A stretch of 64,000 nt of DNA from Gnetum montanum (lineage: Eukaryota; Streptophyta; Gnetopsida; Gnetales; Gnetaceae). Under the pieces are notes generated by a model. That model made no database searches and was not told the origin of the DNA. It saw nothing but the letters and a program-made list of their open reading frames with translations. Below, in pieces: positions 12,866 through 24,715 of the stretch; positions within the stretch are counted from its first letter, which is position 1; each line of letters begins with the position of its first letter. Location: NCBI GenBank assembly GCA_015680685.1, contig MNCI01028444.1, positions 117,494-181,493 of the forward strand, written 5' to 3'. The translations under genes and the position numbers were made by a program.

Positions 12866-12883
12866 TAGCACCATTGCCAGGGA
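12866..12883 (+). other. E1 primer-binding site, tRNA-Asp type
   Basis: TAGCACCATTGCCAGGGA, one base after the LTR. It fits the complement of the 3' end of plant tRNA-Asp (TGGCGCCGTTGCCGGGGA, from memory) with CG or GG steps changed to CA or AG. tRNA-Asp priming is typical of the Athila lineage. Confidence 0.65.
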
Positions 12884-12990
12884 TGGTGCTAGTTATTTAG
12901 ATTAGTTATATTATACATGATCATTGTAAAAGGTATTAATGATATATCTTTTAGAAACTCTTAGCTCACACACATCATAAAACAATAAGG

Positions 12991-15438
12991 ATGTCTCTCC
13001 CACACGAAAATGACAATGCACTATATAGGGAACACATTCATTGGAGAAATAATGTGATGTATGTTGAAGAAGATTAGAGTGATTAACCTTATGTAGGGGT
13101 CTCTTATGATCATGATCACCTTGACAGCACCCAAAGACTACATTCACCTAAGGCAGACAATCTTGGAGGAGATGACGTAAGTCCTAAACTAGGGAAGGCC
13201 TTGAGGCCTAAGACCTCCTTGAAACCTAGAAAAAATAAGTCAAGGGACCTTGTAGAATACCATAGAAGCCATAGAAATTCTTGTAGTTCCTCATCTTCCT
13301 CTTTCCCTTCAACATCTAGGTCTGACAAAGATGAATGTAGGTATGGAGATAGAGCTCCACTAAAGGGTTAGAGTAAGAATCGGAATCGAACCCATGGGAA
13401 AAGTTGAAGAAGTCACCATGAACATAGAAATTTCCCTCACAATCTGTTTGATGGTGATGAACCCTTGTTGGACACTAAGAGTCTAATGCATATCATAGAG
13501 GCCATTAAGATATCTTGCAGGCATTGCAAAAAGAGTCGACTACCTATGCTTGACATGAATAATATTCTAAAATTTGTAGGAGGCTATGATTCAGATCTGC
13601 AACATCATTTACAAGCCTTCCATGATGCTTGTGCTAACTATAACATTGAAAGTGGATGACAAAAGCTTAAGTTCTTTCCTAGGACACTAATTGATAAAGC
13701 CATAGTGTGGTATTGATCATTGAAACCAAATTCAATTTGACAGTGGTTAACAATGTTAGAACTTTTCAATGAGAGATACCAAACCTATAAGAGAGTGTTC
13801 TACTTGAGGAGACAAATCTAAGAGTGGAAACAAGAATAACATGAATCCTTGGACATGGCCTTAGATAGATATTATGCCTTGTTAAATAAATGCTTAGGTC
13901 ATGATTTCTCTGGAGAAGAGCAACTTTACCACATCATGGATGGGCTTCGTTATGAAATAAGGGTGATCCTTGGGATTTATGCCTAGGGTAACTATACAAG
14001 CTCCAAGCCCATCAAATCAAAGAGCTCATAAAGCATATGGCAAAAGAGGAAGAAGAAATGTGTAAATGGGAGAATGTCAAAAAACATCAATGGAACCCAC
14101 CTCTTTAATCAAAGGAGGTCCAAATTTATGATAAGGGAAATGAAACTATGTTTGATAAGGTGATCCCACAATAGACTTTGCCAATAAAGGATTCTTTAGA
14201 TGATTTAGAAGTAAAGTTTAATAGGATGTCCAAATGGGTAAATTACAATCTCACAACTCTTGTTAAGATAGTCGTGAAGAAGGTCATGCAACACAAGCCA
14301 GGCAATTGCAATTAACAGAGGATATAAAACCGAGAAATAGCTAAGAACACTTTTTTGCAAATGAGAAAAATGGTTGATGAAAGTGAGGATAAAGATGATG
14401 GATGCAACCTATGCATATATGACCACCCAAGCGGCCAATTTCTTGCATTATTACATCTACATGAGTATTGGGTGGATGCATTAAATCAAAAATTTATGTA
14501 AAAGCACATGCCCTAGAGTCTTCCTCTTCCACAAGGTAATTTTAGATAGTCCCACAACCAATCATACCATCCTAGGAGGACTTATTACTAGCCTTAACTC
14601 GATCATCAACCACAATGGCAACAACCATAGTCCTAGGAGAGGCCACCAGCAAATCAGCCATACCCATCGAAACCTCACAAATACTATGTTCAACACCTTA
14701 TGTCTCTAACTATTTCTGCATCCTCTACTTCTAATTGTCACTACCACTCTCCTGAGTACCATCAATACATAACATCCTTGAAGGATCACCACCTCATGCC
14801 TCTTACCCTCCAACCTACTCTCGATATTCTCATCATCCACCTCCTTCTACGCCATCGTCAACAACTTAGGAAGGTCCACACCAAAATATCAACAAACAAG
14901 TAACACTTGTGCTACAACTATGCATAGACATGCTGACACTAGTGGGTCCCAACCACAACATTAGAAATGTCCCTTCTAGAGAAAAGGCTATAAGCCAAAG
15001 CAAACCATGAATTGACCCACCACATCAATCGAGCCAGCACAAGGCCAATCTAGTGCAACACCTTCCCTACCTCAACCAACATGCTTCGACCATATACATG
15101 GGCCACCATTCATCAATTCTCCAATCCCACATCCAACCAATGAATCTACAAATATGGGAAGATAAATGACTCCATGCATACCATCTCATACTCAAGGGTG
15201 CAATTGTGGGTCAACTATCCATAATGTTAACACACCTCATATCCTTATTCACCATACATATAACCATCAAGTGTGTAACCAACAATTTTTCTACCTAGCC
15301 ACCACACTATCAATAGGTACCTTGTGGCTGGGGAATGAAGGGATTCCAACATGTTATACATGCATGAATCTTATTCATCCACTTACTGATCCTAGCCACA
15401 ACCAAATGTTTAGTCGTGGGGGTTACACCTCATTCTAA
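12991..15438 (+). pseudogene. E1 gag with long P/H/Y/S-rich tail
   Basis: This is the structural Gag gene. The ATG at 12991 opens MSLPHENDN. A serine-rich basic segment lies near 13280-13330, followed by the capsid-like core (about 13465-14060), including LDMALDRYYALLNKCLGHDF. A knuckle-like motif GCNLCIYDHPSGQF lies near 14403; its last cysteine is replaced by F. The tail (14540-15438) is rich in P, H, S, Q and Y and ends GGYTSF before a stop. E4 ends the same way (GGYPPF). Several stops interrupt it; TGA at 13738-13740 is shared with E4. Confidence 0.75.
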
Positions 15439-16740
15439 TCTTTAGGATTTTTAAGTGATTTTAATCTTTTTTTTTTACAATTTTTATCATTTTCCTATTT
15501 TTTCTACTTTTTCCTAGTTGTCATTTTATTTTCTTTGTATGTAATCTTGCTATTGGTCATGTTGCCCATTGAAGTGAGATTTTTCTCTATGTTATTGAGT
15601 CACAATAGACTGATTATTCAGACATCAAGACCACGACATCCATCCACCCATTCCATTAATAAGAGGTTCTTGCTCTGGTCATAATGGTAATCTTTTTCAT
15701 CATCCAAACTCTAAATAACTTCATAATCATTATGTCTTGATGGAAGAGTGTAGAACCCAAACCAAATGTTAAAGGATGTGACATCAAGGGGATTTGTGGA
15801 TTTTCTTTGGCTATTTTTGTGAGTTCTATCATGTTGCTAAGGTTATAACCATATCCTTGTAGATCTAACAACAAATGGAAGTAAGAGCAACTTCACACAA
15901 CATTGAATAAGCTTTTATGGATTTGACTGGAAAGACACGTATCCATGCCTGACTATTGGCAGCTTCAAAAAACCATAAAAAAAACACAATAATTGTGCCA
16001 TGATAATGCTCCTTCCTTGGACAAAGGATCGAGTGATGTTACTCCTTTAGCCTTTGATAGTCTTATGTTGTCTACTGATGTGATGAAATAATCTGATGCC
16101 ACTGTAATGTGGTTTGGACTTGGTTGAATCTTGGATAGATGGATACATGGTCATTTAACTAGGAATAACACATAAGGTTTCATTGTGACCATAGTATGAC
16201 ACCTCATGTCTCGATTTCTACTATCCCTTCTACAATCTATCTCATCTTGTTGTTCAAATGCTCATAACTTGTGGCTTTGTGTAACATAGAGTTGTTATCT
16301 CAATTTGGTGGTTTTAACATGTGTGCTTTGTTTCATAGGTATGTGCTACATTCAACTCCTCTAGTGCCTATGGACATTATAGGCATGATTACACAAGGGC
16401 ATCATAGGCCAAAACCTACTTTGGGGAGGATCCACTTGTGTAACTTTTGTGACTTGTACTTGTTTAACATGCCCACATCATTTTTTACCTTCCATGCACT
16501 CCATTTGTTATATTTTATTATTTCCCTTATCATAAATATAGTCTATTCCACAATCATGCTTTCAATGCCCTTTTCTTTCTCATTCTCATACTTTTAATGT
16601 TAACGACTTCATCTTATCTTGCTTTCGGTGCCTCCACTTAATTTTCCACTTACCCAAACTGCAAAATTTAACTTTCAACGTTCCAATGAAACCCAAAGCT
16701 TTAGTTTGCATGTCCTTTGGCCCCATAAAAATCAAAATTT
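15439..16740 (+). other. E1 spacer after gag
   Basis: Starts with a T-rich tract (15450-15540), where E2 has the same kind of tract after integrase, so pol is missing exactly here. The rest aligns in patches with the E2 and E4 spacers (for example CATCCACCCAT and a GACATCAAGGGGATT-like stretch). I see no gene. Confidence 0.6.
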
Positions 16741-16744
16741 TTGG

Positions 16745-16838
16745 ACCTCAACATCATGTGCTCGATGTCATGTCTAACTCAATGTTGCATACATGACATT
16801 GTGTACTCGACATTGGGTCTAAAAAAAAGTATATATAG
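16745..16838 (+). promoter_or_regulatory. E1 internal promoter-like block
   Basis: Repeated words such as CTCGATGTCATG, ACATGACATTG and GTACTCGACATTGGGTC lead into TATATATAG (16830-16838). The last word resembles GATACGCGACATTAGGAC in this element's own LTR U3. The accessory ATG is 553 bp downstream. The inferred role is a second promoter for the accessory gene. Confidence 0.5.
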
Positions 16839-17010
16839 TGGACCCCCACACAACATGAACTTCATTTATCTCATTTGTTACTAGGGAGTTGTTGCAATTT
16901 TTTCTTGAGACTTAGAGCTCTACACCTCCATCTTCCACTTGTGATATCTATCTCTCTATCACTTTGATTTCCATACTGTTTGAATCTATCTGAATCCAAA
17001 GTGTTCAATG

Positions 17011-17027
17011 TAGTCATGGGGGGTATG
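17011..17027 (+). other. E1 internal polypurine-tract-like site
   Basis: TAGTCATGGGGGGTATG is almost the same as the 3' polypurine tract of E2 (TTAGTCATGGGGGTATG). It lies 364 bp before the accessory ATG. Confidence 0.5.
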
Positions 17028-17327
17028 TGTGTGCAAACCTTATGCCAATTTGTCAAAATTTGCTTTCACTTGGAAGGTATTCTAAGGGTAAGAATGTTAA
17101 AAACCTTAGGACTTATAATGAAAAATCATTAAAGATAATGCCAAACATCTAATTTCTCTAACCCTTAGGCCTACAACCATTATTTTAAGCCACATATAAT
17201 GAAAAAGGAACTAGTTTTGATGGGTCATAGAAAGAGATAGACACTTTTTGAGGGATTTTTCATGAAAATTTTCCTAACCCTACAATCATATGCATAATGA
17301 GCTTAACGAACTAAGGTTATGAGTAAG

Positions 17328-17390
17328 GTATGAATGGATTAATGATAATAAACATAACCTTGGTAACACTTGGTTTTTGCTTGATTGTAG
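17328..17390 (+). other. Possible small leader intron before the E1 accessory ATG
   Basis: GAGTAAG|GTATGA at 17321-17333 and TTGATTGTAG| ending at 17390 directly before the ATG fit plant splice sites. E3 has GAGTAAG|GTACC and TTATAG|ATGGC in matching places. E4 has TTGCAG|ATGGC. The intron would be about 63 bp, near the plant minimum. Inferred from sequence only. Confidence 0.4.
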
Positions 17391-20105
17391 ATGGCCACAA
17401 AAAGAGGTGTTCAGGATGAACCCTTGAAGAGACCTACTAAGTATCCACATGGTGGCCATAGCTAGCAAGGAGAATAGGAGAAACATGCTAAATAGGAGGC
17501 CCAGTCTTTCAGTATCCATCAAGAGGCCCCTACTATTGGACAATTGGCCCAAGGTGAGGCGGTAGAAGTACCAGCTCCCAAACAAGGACAAAATCTCATG
17601 TTGTCCCTTGACTACCTTATTACCATCTTGGAGAAGTCTACATTAGCTTTGGTCATTGTGGAAATGAACTTTGGCCCATTCATGGAGTTCACTTAGGAGG
17701 TGGTGCAAATGCAACTCAAAGCATCTCCATTGTGGCCAACCTTGTTAGATAGTGGTGAATGGTACCTAGGTGAAGTTTATAAATTTTGATATAATAAGGA
17801 TGATGGTACCACTATGAAAATTTGTATGGTGAATATCTCCTATGTAGTCAAAGACATTGCTGCAACTCTCAACTTGCCTAATGAAGGGGCCAAGGTTGCT
17901 CACCTATCCACCATAACCCCGAAACAAAGAGACTGTGGTTGAGGTAGGCATATGGCAAAGAAGATAAGTCATACAATGAGATGACTTTAGAAGAGAGAAC
18001 CTACTTCAAGATTGGAACATGGCAAAGGGCTTAATTGAATCTCCATGTATGCGGCTAGGGGAACTGCCATTTTGATGGAAAAATTTGCAGCTAACCTTCC
18101 TCAATACTATTTCATAGAATTCTAGTAGTGATTTGAAGAAACAAAGTTAGGGAGACCAACACTTATATTTCCCTATATGATTAGAAAGTTGTGTAAGTAT
18201 GTAAGAATATATATCGATGATATCCTTTGGAAGGCTTAGCACACTTCCTTTGCAAAACTCCTCAAAATTGCAGCACCAAGAAAAGATTCTAGTGAGGAGT
18301 AAGAAGCTGAAAAGGAGGTAGAACCAAAAATTGAAATGCAAAAAGAGCCTAAGCTATACCCACAAGCATAAGCTTTGCCATTGTAGCTATAAGATTATAT
18401 ACTATCAATGATCCAATTGCAAAGAATCATTGAGACTGTCAACTGGGGGAGCAAGGATGAGGCCAATCTCTTTCAAGTTATGGATGATGTCGTACGGTCC
18501 ACCGTATCAGTTGATCCAACAAGGGGAGAGATCTCAATTTAGTCAGGAGGAGGGGGATCCCAATGATCATGCTAGATCTCTAGAAATGTTGCATCCTTTC
18601 AAGTCACCTTGGAAATTGGTGAAGGCACCATAGTTGTGGTGCTACAACATGAAGATGTAGCAGGCGCTGCAAAGGTGATCACTAATCACGTTAAGGAGTC
18701 ATTCAATATTCCTATTGTGCCTCTAACCAATTTAGTGAGAACTAGGAATGCACAAATGTTGGCTGAGACCTCAATGACTCCTGCAATGCATGAAGACATG
18801 CTTGATCATTTACTATAGATAGGTCAAGTGATAAACACTTTGTTTGACACCCCCAACGATGTCACTGCAACTCAATCAAACCTCATCACTACTAGAAGAA
18901 ATTTGGTCATGGCTAAGGTTAGGGAAAAACATGCAGAAGCTAAAGTACAAAGATTGCAAGAAGATCTAGCTACCTTGTGAGCTAAACAATAGGATCCTAC
19001 CCAATTTTTCATGCTTGACCAACTGGAATAATTTCCGACAGAAGAGCTTGCCAAGCTAGTGAAAGAGAAAATAGCTACAAAGTAAGAAAAGGAGATGGTG
19101 CTCTAGAATGCCTCTGTTACACATGCATGAACCCATATGCATAAAAAGCCATTGACTGCCAGCCAAGGAGAGAACAAGGAGCTCATTATAGAGAATGCTC
19201 GGTTGACCACAATGGAAAAGAAAAAGGACATTTTAGAAGAGAGTGTTCACTAGTTAAGATAATAACTAGTGAGGGTCAACCAAGATATGAGTAGATTGGC
19301 TTGAGAAAATAGAACCCTCTCTATGGAGGAGATATGCACTATTCATCAAAAGATAGCAATCAAGATTAGCGCATGATAGAATGAGGCCAAAAAACATGAT
19401 AAGTTAAAAGAACACTTCCATGACTAGGTTGGTATGTATAAGGAAATTAATGAGAAGGAAATGAAGATGGCTAAGGCCCACATTAGCTCCTTGGCAACAC
19501 AAAATTCTAAATGGTAGGCTATTTTGGATAGTTATGCCATGGTCCAACAAGCAGAAGTTAAAAATAAGGACTTCCAAATAGAAGATTTGAAGGAATACAT
19601 GATGTTGGCTAACCTCAGATATGCCAACCTTGTCATGTTAACAGGAGGTTATCCCTGAAGCGAGTTGGAGAAGTAAGTGGTAACCACATACGTGCTATAT
19701 GAGAAAGAGTTTATAGATCAGAAGGATGCTTTGTAAAAGTTACAAGTGGCAAACTTAGAATTAGAGATGGTCAAAGCTAGCTACCAAGGACAAAAAGATG
19801 TAGCCTTGAACCTAGCTCAAAGATTGATAGATTATCATGAGGTAAGGGATAAAGCTAGGGCTTTCGAGGAGGAACGATGGTAGTTCATGGCATGGTATGT
19901 CAAGGCAAATCAAATGTTTCTACAACTGCCATGTGCTTGGGATGTACCAATGCTAGCACACATTAGCACAATAGCTTGGATGGTGCATGACCTAAGGATG
20001 GAGGAGGAAACATTGTAGGCCTTGCTTAACCGTTACAAATTTCAATGGCCTAATGACAAAGGAAAGTGGCAAATGAAAGAGCCACCACCTCTAGGCAACA
20101 CATGA
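17391..20105 (+). pseudogene. E1 accessory gene, fullest copy
   Basis: This is the most complete copy, about 900 codons. Start MATKRGVQDEPLKRP. Blocks in order: MNFGPFMEFT near 17660; EWYLGEVYKF near 17760; ARGTAILMEKF near 18050; LIFPYMIRKLCKYVRI near 18160 (end of the transposon-protein-like domain); VTLEIGEGTIVVVLQHEDV near 18605; then coiled-coil sequence to about 19900, ending with PNDKGKWQMKEPPPLGNT. The gene follows an internal TATA-like block and precedes the polypurine tract. Many TAG and TAA stops are present. No transmembrane segment or signal peptide is obvious, so an envelope role is not supported. A structural or DNA/RNA-binding role would be a guess. Confidence 0.68.
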
Positions 20106-20290
20106 GCTTTCCAATCTTGTTTGTTGTTTTGTTTTGTAATAATGTGTCCCATTTTTGTCTTGGACCACTACAACATGTGAAAAGATAGTCATTTTATCCA
20201 TTGTTGAGTTAGTCCATAATCCCATACCTGCCAATATTTTGTAAAGAACTTTTTCCTCACTTTTTTTAACTCAAGGATGCGTTTTCATTT

Positions 20291-20303
20291 AATTGTGGGG
20301 GTA
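20291..20303 (+). other. E1 polypurine tract
   Basis: AATTGTGGGGGTA ends exactly where the 3' LTR starts. Confidence 0.9.
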
Positions 20304-21156
20304 TGATAAGTCATCCTTTTAGGGCCCCAATGTTGGATACATGATGTCGGAGTCCTGACGTTGTGTATTTGATGTTGAGGCTAATAAGCAACATCAAATA
20401 TCTGTTGTCACCTCATCTAGACCTCATCCAGAGGACATAGCTTAGAAAGTAGTAATAGATAGCTTTAGTTTTCCATTTCTTCTTTCTAGTCCATTATTCC
20501 CAATGCATGCCTGCAATGTAATGTTTGTAATCGTATGACACCTTTGTTCGAGTGTGACATACTTGGACATGTTACATGAATGGCAATAAAGATTGAGATT
20601 ACTTCCATCATTGCAGCATCCACTTAGATTAATATTGTTATTTTAATTATTTATTGCTTTCTTTAGTTAAACATTTCTATTTATTATTCTTTATTGTTCC
20701 TATTATTAAGTGAAATGTGTACACCTGAATCACGAGCGTTTAAGTGTAAATACTTGGTTGCCTAGAGGTGTATTGTTTGGCACAACTAATAACATACACT
20801 TGGCAATCCTAGAAGTAGCTCCATAAAGTCCAAGACATGTACGAACAATTAAGAGCAGATACCATCATCTTAGGCTAATTTAGACTTTGTTTCCATTATT
20901 TGTTAGTTAATCAATTTATCTCTTTTTGTCATTAGGAGTAGCATAGCATAGAATTAGGAACCACATCATATGCCTTACTTTGGACTAAGCCATATGTGAC
21001 AAAGCTACCACTAATCAAACTGGAAAGATAGCAAATTGCAATCAAGGCATAACAATCTAAATGCTACAACTAGTCCCATCCACAAAATTTGACCGAATTA
21101 CATGTGAACACTTGTAATTCGTATGGTTGAGTGTAGGGGTACCTCACCACTCATCA
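20304..21156 (+). repeat. E1 3' LTR
   Basis: 853 bp, TGATAAGTCATC to TCATCA. It lacks about 20 bp around the TATA box compared with the 5' LTR, otherwise colinear. Confidence 0.95.
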
Positions 21157-21161
21157 ACCAT
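21157..21161. repeat. E1 target-site duplication, right copy (ACCAT)
   Basis: Matches 11990-11994. Confidence 0.95.
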
Positions 21162-21329
21162 ACAATTAAACTCTACAAGTATATTTGAGAAGAAAATAAT
21201 CATCACGATTAGATTTCACATCTTGGAACTAGTGTACTTAAGAACTTAAGGTCTATGGAATTCGACTAGATTGCACATGAACGCTTGTGGTTCATATGGT
21301 TGGGTGTAGGGGCACCTCGTTGCACATCA
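21162..21329 (+). repeat. E2 5' LTR, remaining part
   Basis: Continues the E2 LTR after E1 and ends CATCA. Equivalent to 30297-30464 of the 3' LTR. Confidence 0.92.
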
Positions 21330-21330
21330 T

Positions 21331-21348
21331 TGGCACCATTGTTTCAGA
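21331..21348 (+). other. E2 primer-binding site, eroded tRNA-Asp type
   Basis: TGGCACCATTGTTTCAGA. The first ten or so bases fit the tRNA-Asp complement as in E1, E4 and E5; the rest is eroded. Confidence 0.55.
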
Positions 21349-21490
21349 CCCTTTTGTTGTTACATGCGCTATTTAGGATTTAGTGAAAATTATTCAAAAT
21401 CATTGGAACAAACCCTAGATTCATATCATACTTTAAAATACCTACAATAACTTTAAAAAGCACATAGCATTTTTATTTCCCTAACATAAG

Positions 21491-23990
21491 ATGTCTTCTT
21501 CTTATAGGGGTGATTCTCTACCCAAGTTTGATGGAGTACATCAATAGGTGCCCCAAAAATATAGAGTGGTAATATAGAGTGGTATATGCTCATCCTGATG
21601 AGTATGTATCCAATTTCACCTTCATCCTACACTAGGATGAATAGTTGCAATGGTGCAAGATGGAGGGCAACATCATGTTGTTGTCCAATCAATTTGTTTC
21701 TACAATGATCTAACAAACTCTTGTGCATTTGGGTATCTAGGAACTTCATGCTAAGTACTTATATAGGATCGTGATGCCAAGGATTATCATCCCCTAGAGG
21801 CCTGATGTCTAAGGGATCGACAACTAGAATAGTGCTATGAATCTGCGAAGGGGAAGTGGTTCAATGATTTCCAATACCTGCTATAGTAGAAAAATGATGG
21901 AGAACCCTTCTTTGGGGGTTTTCCATTTAGTGAAATTACTCTCTTTGACTTTGGTGAAGGAGTAAAAACCAAAACCTACAATCCATGATCCACAATCTTG
22001 GTTTTGGCAAGAATGGATCCAATGACAAAGGAGGATCCAAGGAGAAGAGTTAGTGTAGGGATGCAGACAAGAAACAAGATCATGCTTGTGGTCACGATCA
22101 ATGAAGAGGCGGTAAAAAGCACTGTGATGGTACTAGTCCTCCTTCCTCTTCACCTTCATCATTATCTTCTTCCTCTTCTAGCTTTGATTGCAATTGTAGG
22201 GGATGTGACTATGATGGAGGTGATCGAAGGGACTATTAGGCAAGTTAGAACTAGAGGTGTGGGCATTTAAGGAAGATCCACTACCATGAACAAAGGGGTA
22301 GCAAAGGACATTATAGGCACCAAAATCATGGCCTTGATGAACCTTTTTTTTCTACCTAGAGTATGCTAAACATTGCAGAGGTAGTGATAATCCCTACAAG
22401 GCACATTAAAGATAGTTAAATTAAGAGGCTAAACATGAACAATATCCCTAGGTTCGAAGGGGAATATAACTTGGATTTGTAGAACCATCTCTAAGCTTTC
22501 CAAGATGCATGTGCCTTGTAGAATATAGAAAATGAGTGGAAAAATCTTAAGTTGTTTCCTAGGACACTCATTAAAGAAGTAGAAAACTAGTACTTGTTGT
22601 TAGAACTAGAATCTATCAGATGATAGAGTATAATGCTTGAACTGTTCAATGACAAGTATTAGATGTACTCCCAAGTTTCCAACTTGAGGAGGTAGATCCA
22701 AGAATGGAAACAAGGGACACATGAACCCTTGGATACTGCTATGCGCCAATACTATTCCTTATTGCATAAATGTCTAGGCCATGGTTACTCTCAACTGAAA
22801 CAGCTATTTCACATTGTAGATGGGCTCCAATCAAAAACGAGAAGAACTCTTAGAATCTATGCCTAAGGGTAATTGTCAGAATTAAGAGCCCATCAAATCC
22901 AAAGGTTGATTAAGTAGGTAGTAAAAGAGGATGTAGAATTAATGAAACAAGAAAGTGCAAAAAGATTACAATTGTGATCCTTCCATTCACAAGAGGGAGG
23001 TTTAATTCTATGACAATGAGGAATAATTAGCACTTGATGAGGTGGTGAACCAAAAATTCTTGCCACTTCAAAAATTCACCTCTGAAATTTTATCCAAGGT
23101 TGATTAGATATGGGACTCTATGGATAGCAAATTTTAAGATATCCTAAAAATTACTAAAGAGTCCAAAGAATAAGGTAGTGATCGTGATCGCAAGAGGTAC
23201 AAAAACATTGAACATGCCAATCAAAGAGGTAAGGGCAAGATTGCTGTAGTAGAGGAAGTTTCGGGAACCAAATTAGATGATGATGATGGATGTGACATCT
23301 ACCATTATGAACATCCTAAGGGATGTTACCCTATTGTGTTGCACTTATAGGAGTTTGGAATGTATGCCTTGAATCAATGACTAGCATAAAGGCAAACAAT
23401 AGTATTATCCAAGTGGAAATTCACCACAACCATATACCAATAATGGTAGTAACCACACTCATGGGTGCTAGCACAACCATGGCAACAATACCCTTACAGA
23501 CAACCTAATCCATATGGGCATTATGTTCAACAACCCTTGTCTCCACATGACTCTTCCAATTACATTTCTACTTTTCAATCTCACTACTAGCCTTCTAACT
23601 ATTGTCAAACTCATTCTCCACATGTAAGGAGGAATACCATCTTTTATCTTTATCCTCCTTTTGTCCCTGCACCTATTCCTCCATCTACAACACAACTGCC
23701 ACCTACTCCATCTATGTAGGATGAACTCCCAGGTCAACTATAATAATGCAATGCCACTAGGGTTGTTAATCTACAACTGATTCATCAACTAAGTGGTTTG
23801 AACACTCAATCTAAGAAAAGACCTTTCTTCCCACCCAACAATCTACCTAAGCCCTCACATACACCTACGGTTGGCAACCCTATTTCTTCATCTCCCTCTA
23901 TATCAAATTCCTTTGAGTTCCCTTCAAATCAAATACTACCTAGGATTCATACTATCTTGCTTACTCATGTCATATTTGATTGCATCTGTG
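21491..23990 (+). pseudogene. E2 gag
   Basis: Starts MSSSYRGDSLPKFDG at 21491. The core (about 22420-22980) includes PLDTAMRQYYSLLHKCLGH and HIVDGLQSKTRRTLRIYA. A degraded knuckle (GCDIYHYEHPKGCYP) lies near 23290, followed by a P/Q/Y-rich tail to about 23990. The frame has many stops. Those at 21642 (TAG) and 22519 (TAG) fall at the same codons as stops in E5. Confidence 0.72.
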
Positions 23991-24049
23991 TTGGCAACCT
24001 TTCTAGAAAATTAGCTAATCCTAGGAGTCCTCTTATTTATTTGTAGATT

Positions 24050-24715
24050 GCTAAGAATGAACCATGTAAAGCTCTTCTTGATTCAGGTTCCGGTGTCAAC
24101 CTAATTTCTCATGAAATGTATATTACATGGAACCTACCTCCTCTCAAGAAGAGAAATATCATATTAGAATTGGTAGGCTAGTCCATCACTATTCCATTAG
24201 AACTGGTCAAAGACATTGTGACCACTATCTATAGGTAGTCTTATCCTGTTGATTTCCTAGTAATTAAGGTGGAGAACTACAAAAGGGACTTCCTAATCAT
24301 CATGGGAAGGACATGGTTAAGTACCATTGATGTAAGAATGGACATCAGAGATCTTTTCTTAGAATTATCTAAAGAAAATGCATTTGAGAAGGTTAAGAAG
24401 AAACAAGTTCCATGCATTGTGTACAACAATACATGGTGCAATTTTGTGCAGAAACTCTTGTCAATGAAACAAGCATCCATCTCTACATGTAAGCAGTGTG
24501 CACTAAAATTAGATATTCAAAGGTGTATATATGCAGTAGGCACAAAACAAGAGGGCACCCAGTGGTTGAATATTTATTCTAAAAGCATTACACTTTGCAT
24601 GGAACCTACTAAGAGCTTGACATGCACATATGTCGCAGGAATGGGTGAACTAGAGAAAGTTCATTACCAACTCTTTGATGATGTAAATGATGATACCTAT
24701 TGGAAAGAATTGTAA
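24050..24715 (+). pseudogene. E2 protease and downstream linker
   Basis: Retroviral-type aspartic protease that would process Gag-Pol. LLDSGSGVNLIS contains the catalytic D-S-G (24080-24088), intact here. The downstream block FLIIMGRTWLSTIDVRMDI is the usual protease C-terminal region. From 24269 to 24715 the frame is open for 148 codons. A TAG at 24179 interrupts it and is shared with E5. Confidence 0.75.

Larger units (their letters stand above)
11995..21156 (+). mobile_element. E1: non-autonomous element with gag and accessory gene, no pol
   Basis: A 9162-bp element with LTRs of 870 and 853 bp, a PBS, gag (12991-15438), a T-rich spacer, an internal promoter-like block, an accessory gene (17391-20105), a polypurine tract and 3' LTR. 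No protease, RT, RNase H or integrase lies between gag and spacer. E4 has the same architecture, so this is a subfamily rather than a chance deletion. It must have used pol from another element. Confidence 0.93.

Noticed and set aside
12911-13328. Minus-strand frames in the E1 gag start
   Set aside because: Shadows of the serine/lysine-rich gag N-terminus on the plus strand.
16271-16597. 108-codon plus-strand frame in the E1 spacer
   Set aside because: Not conserved in the E2 or E4 spacers, and hydrophobic only because the DNA is T-rich.
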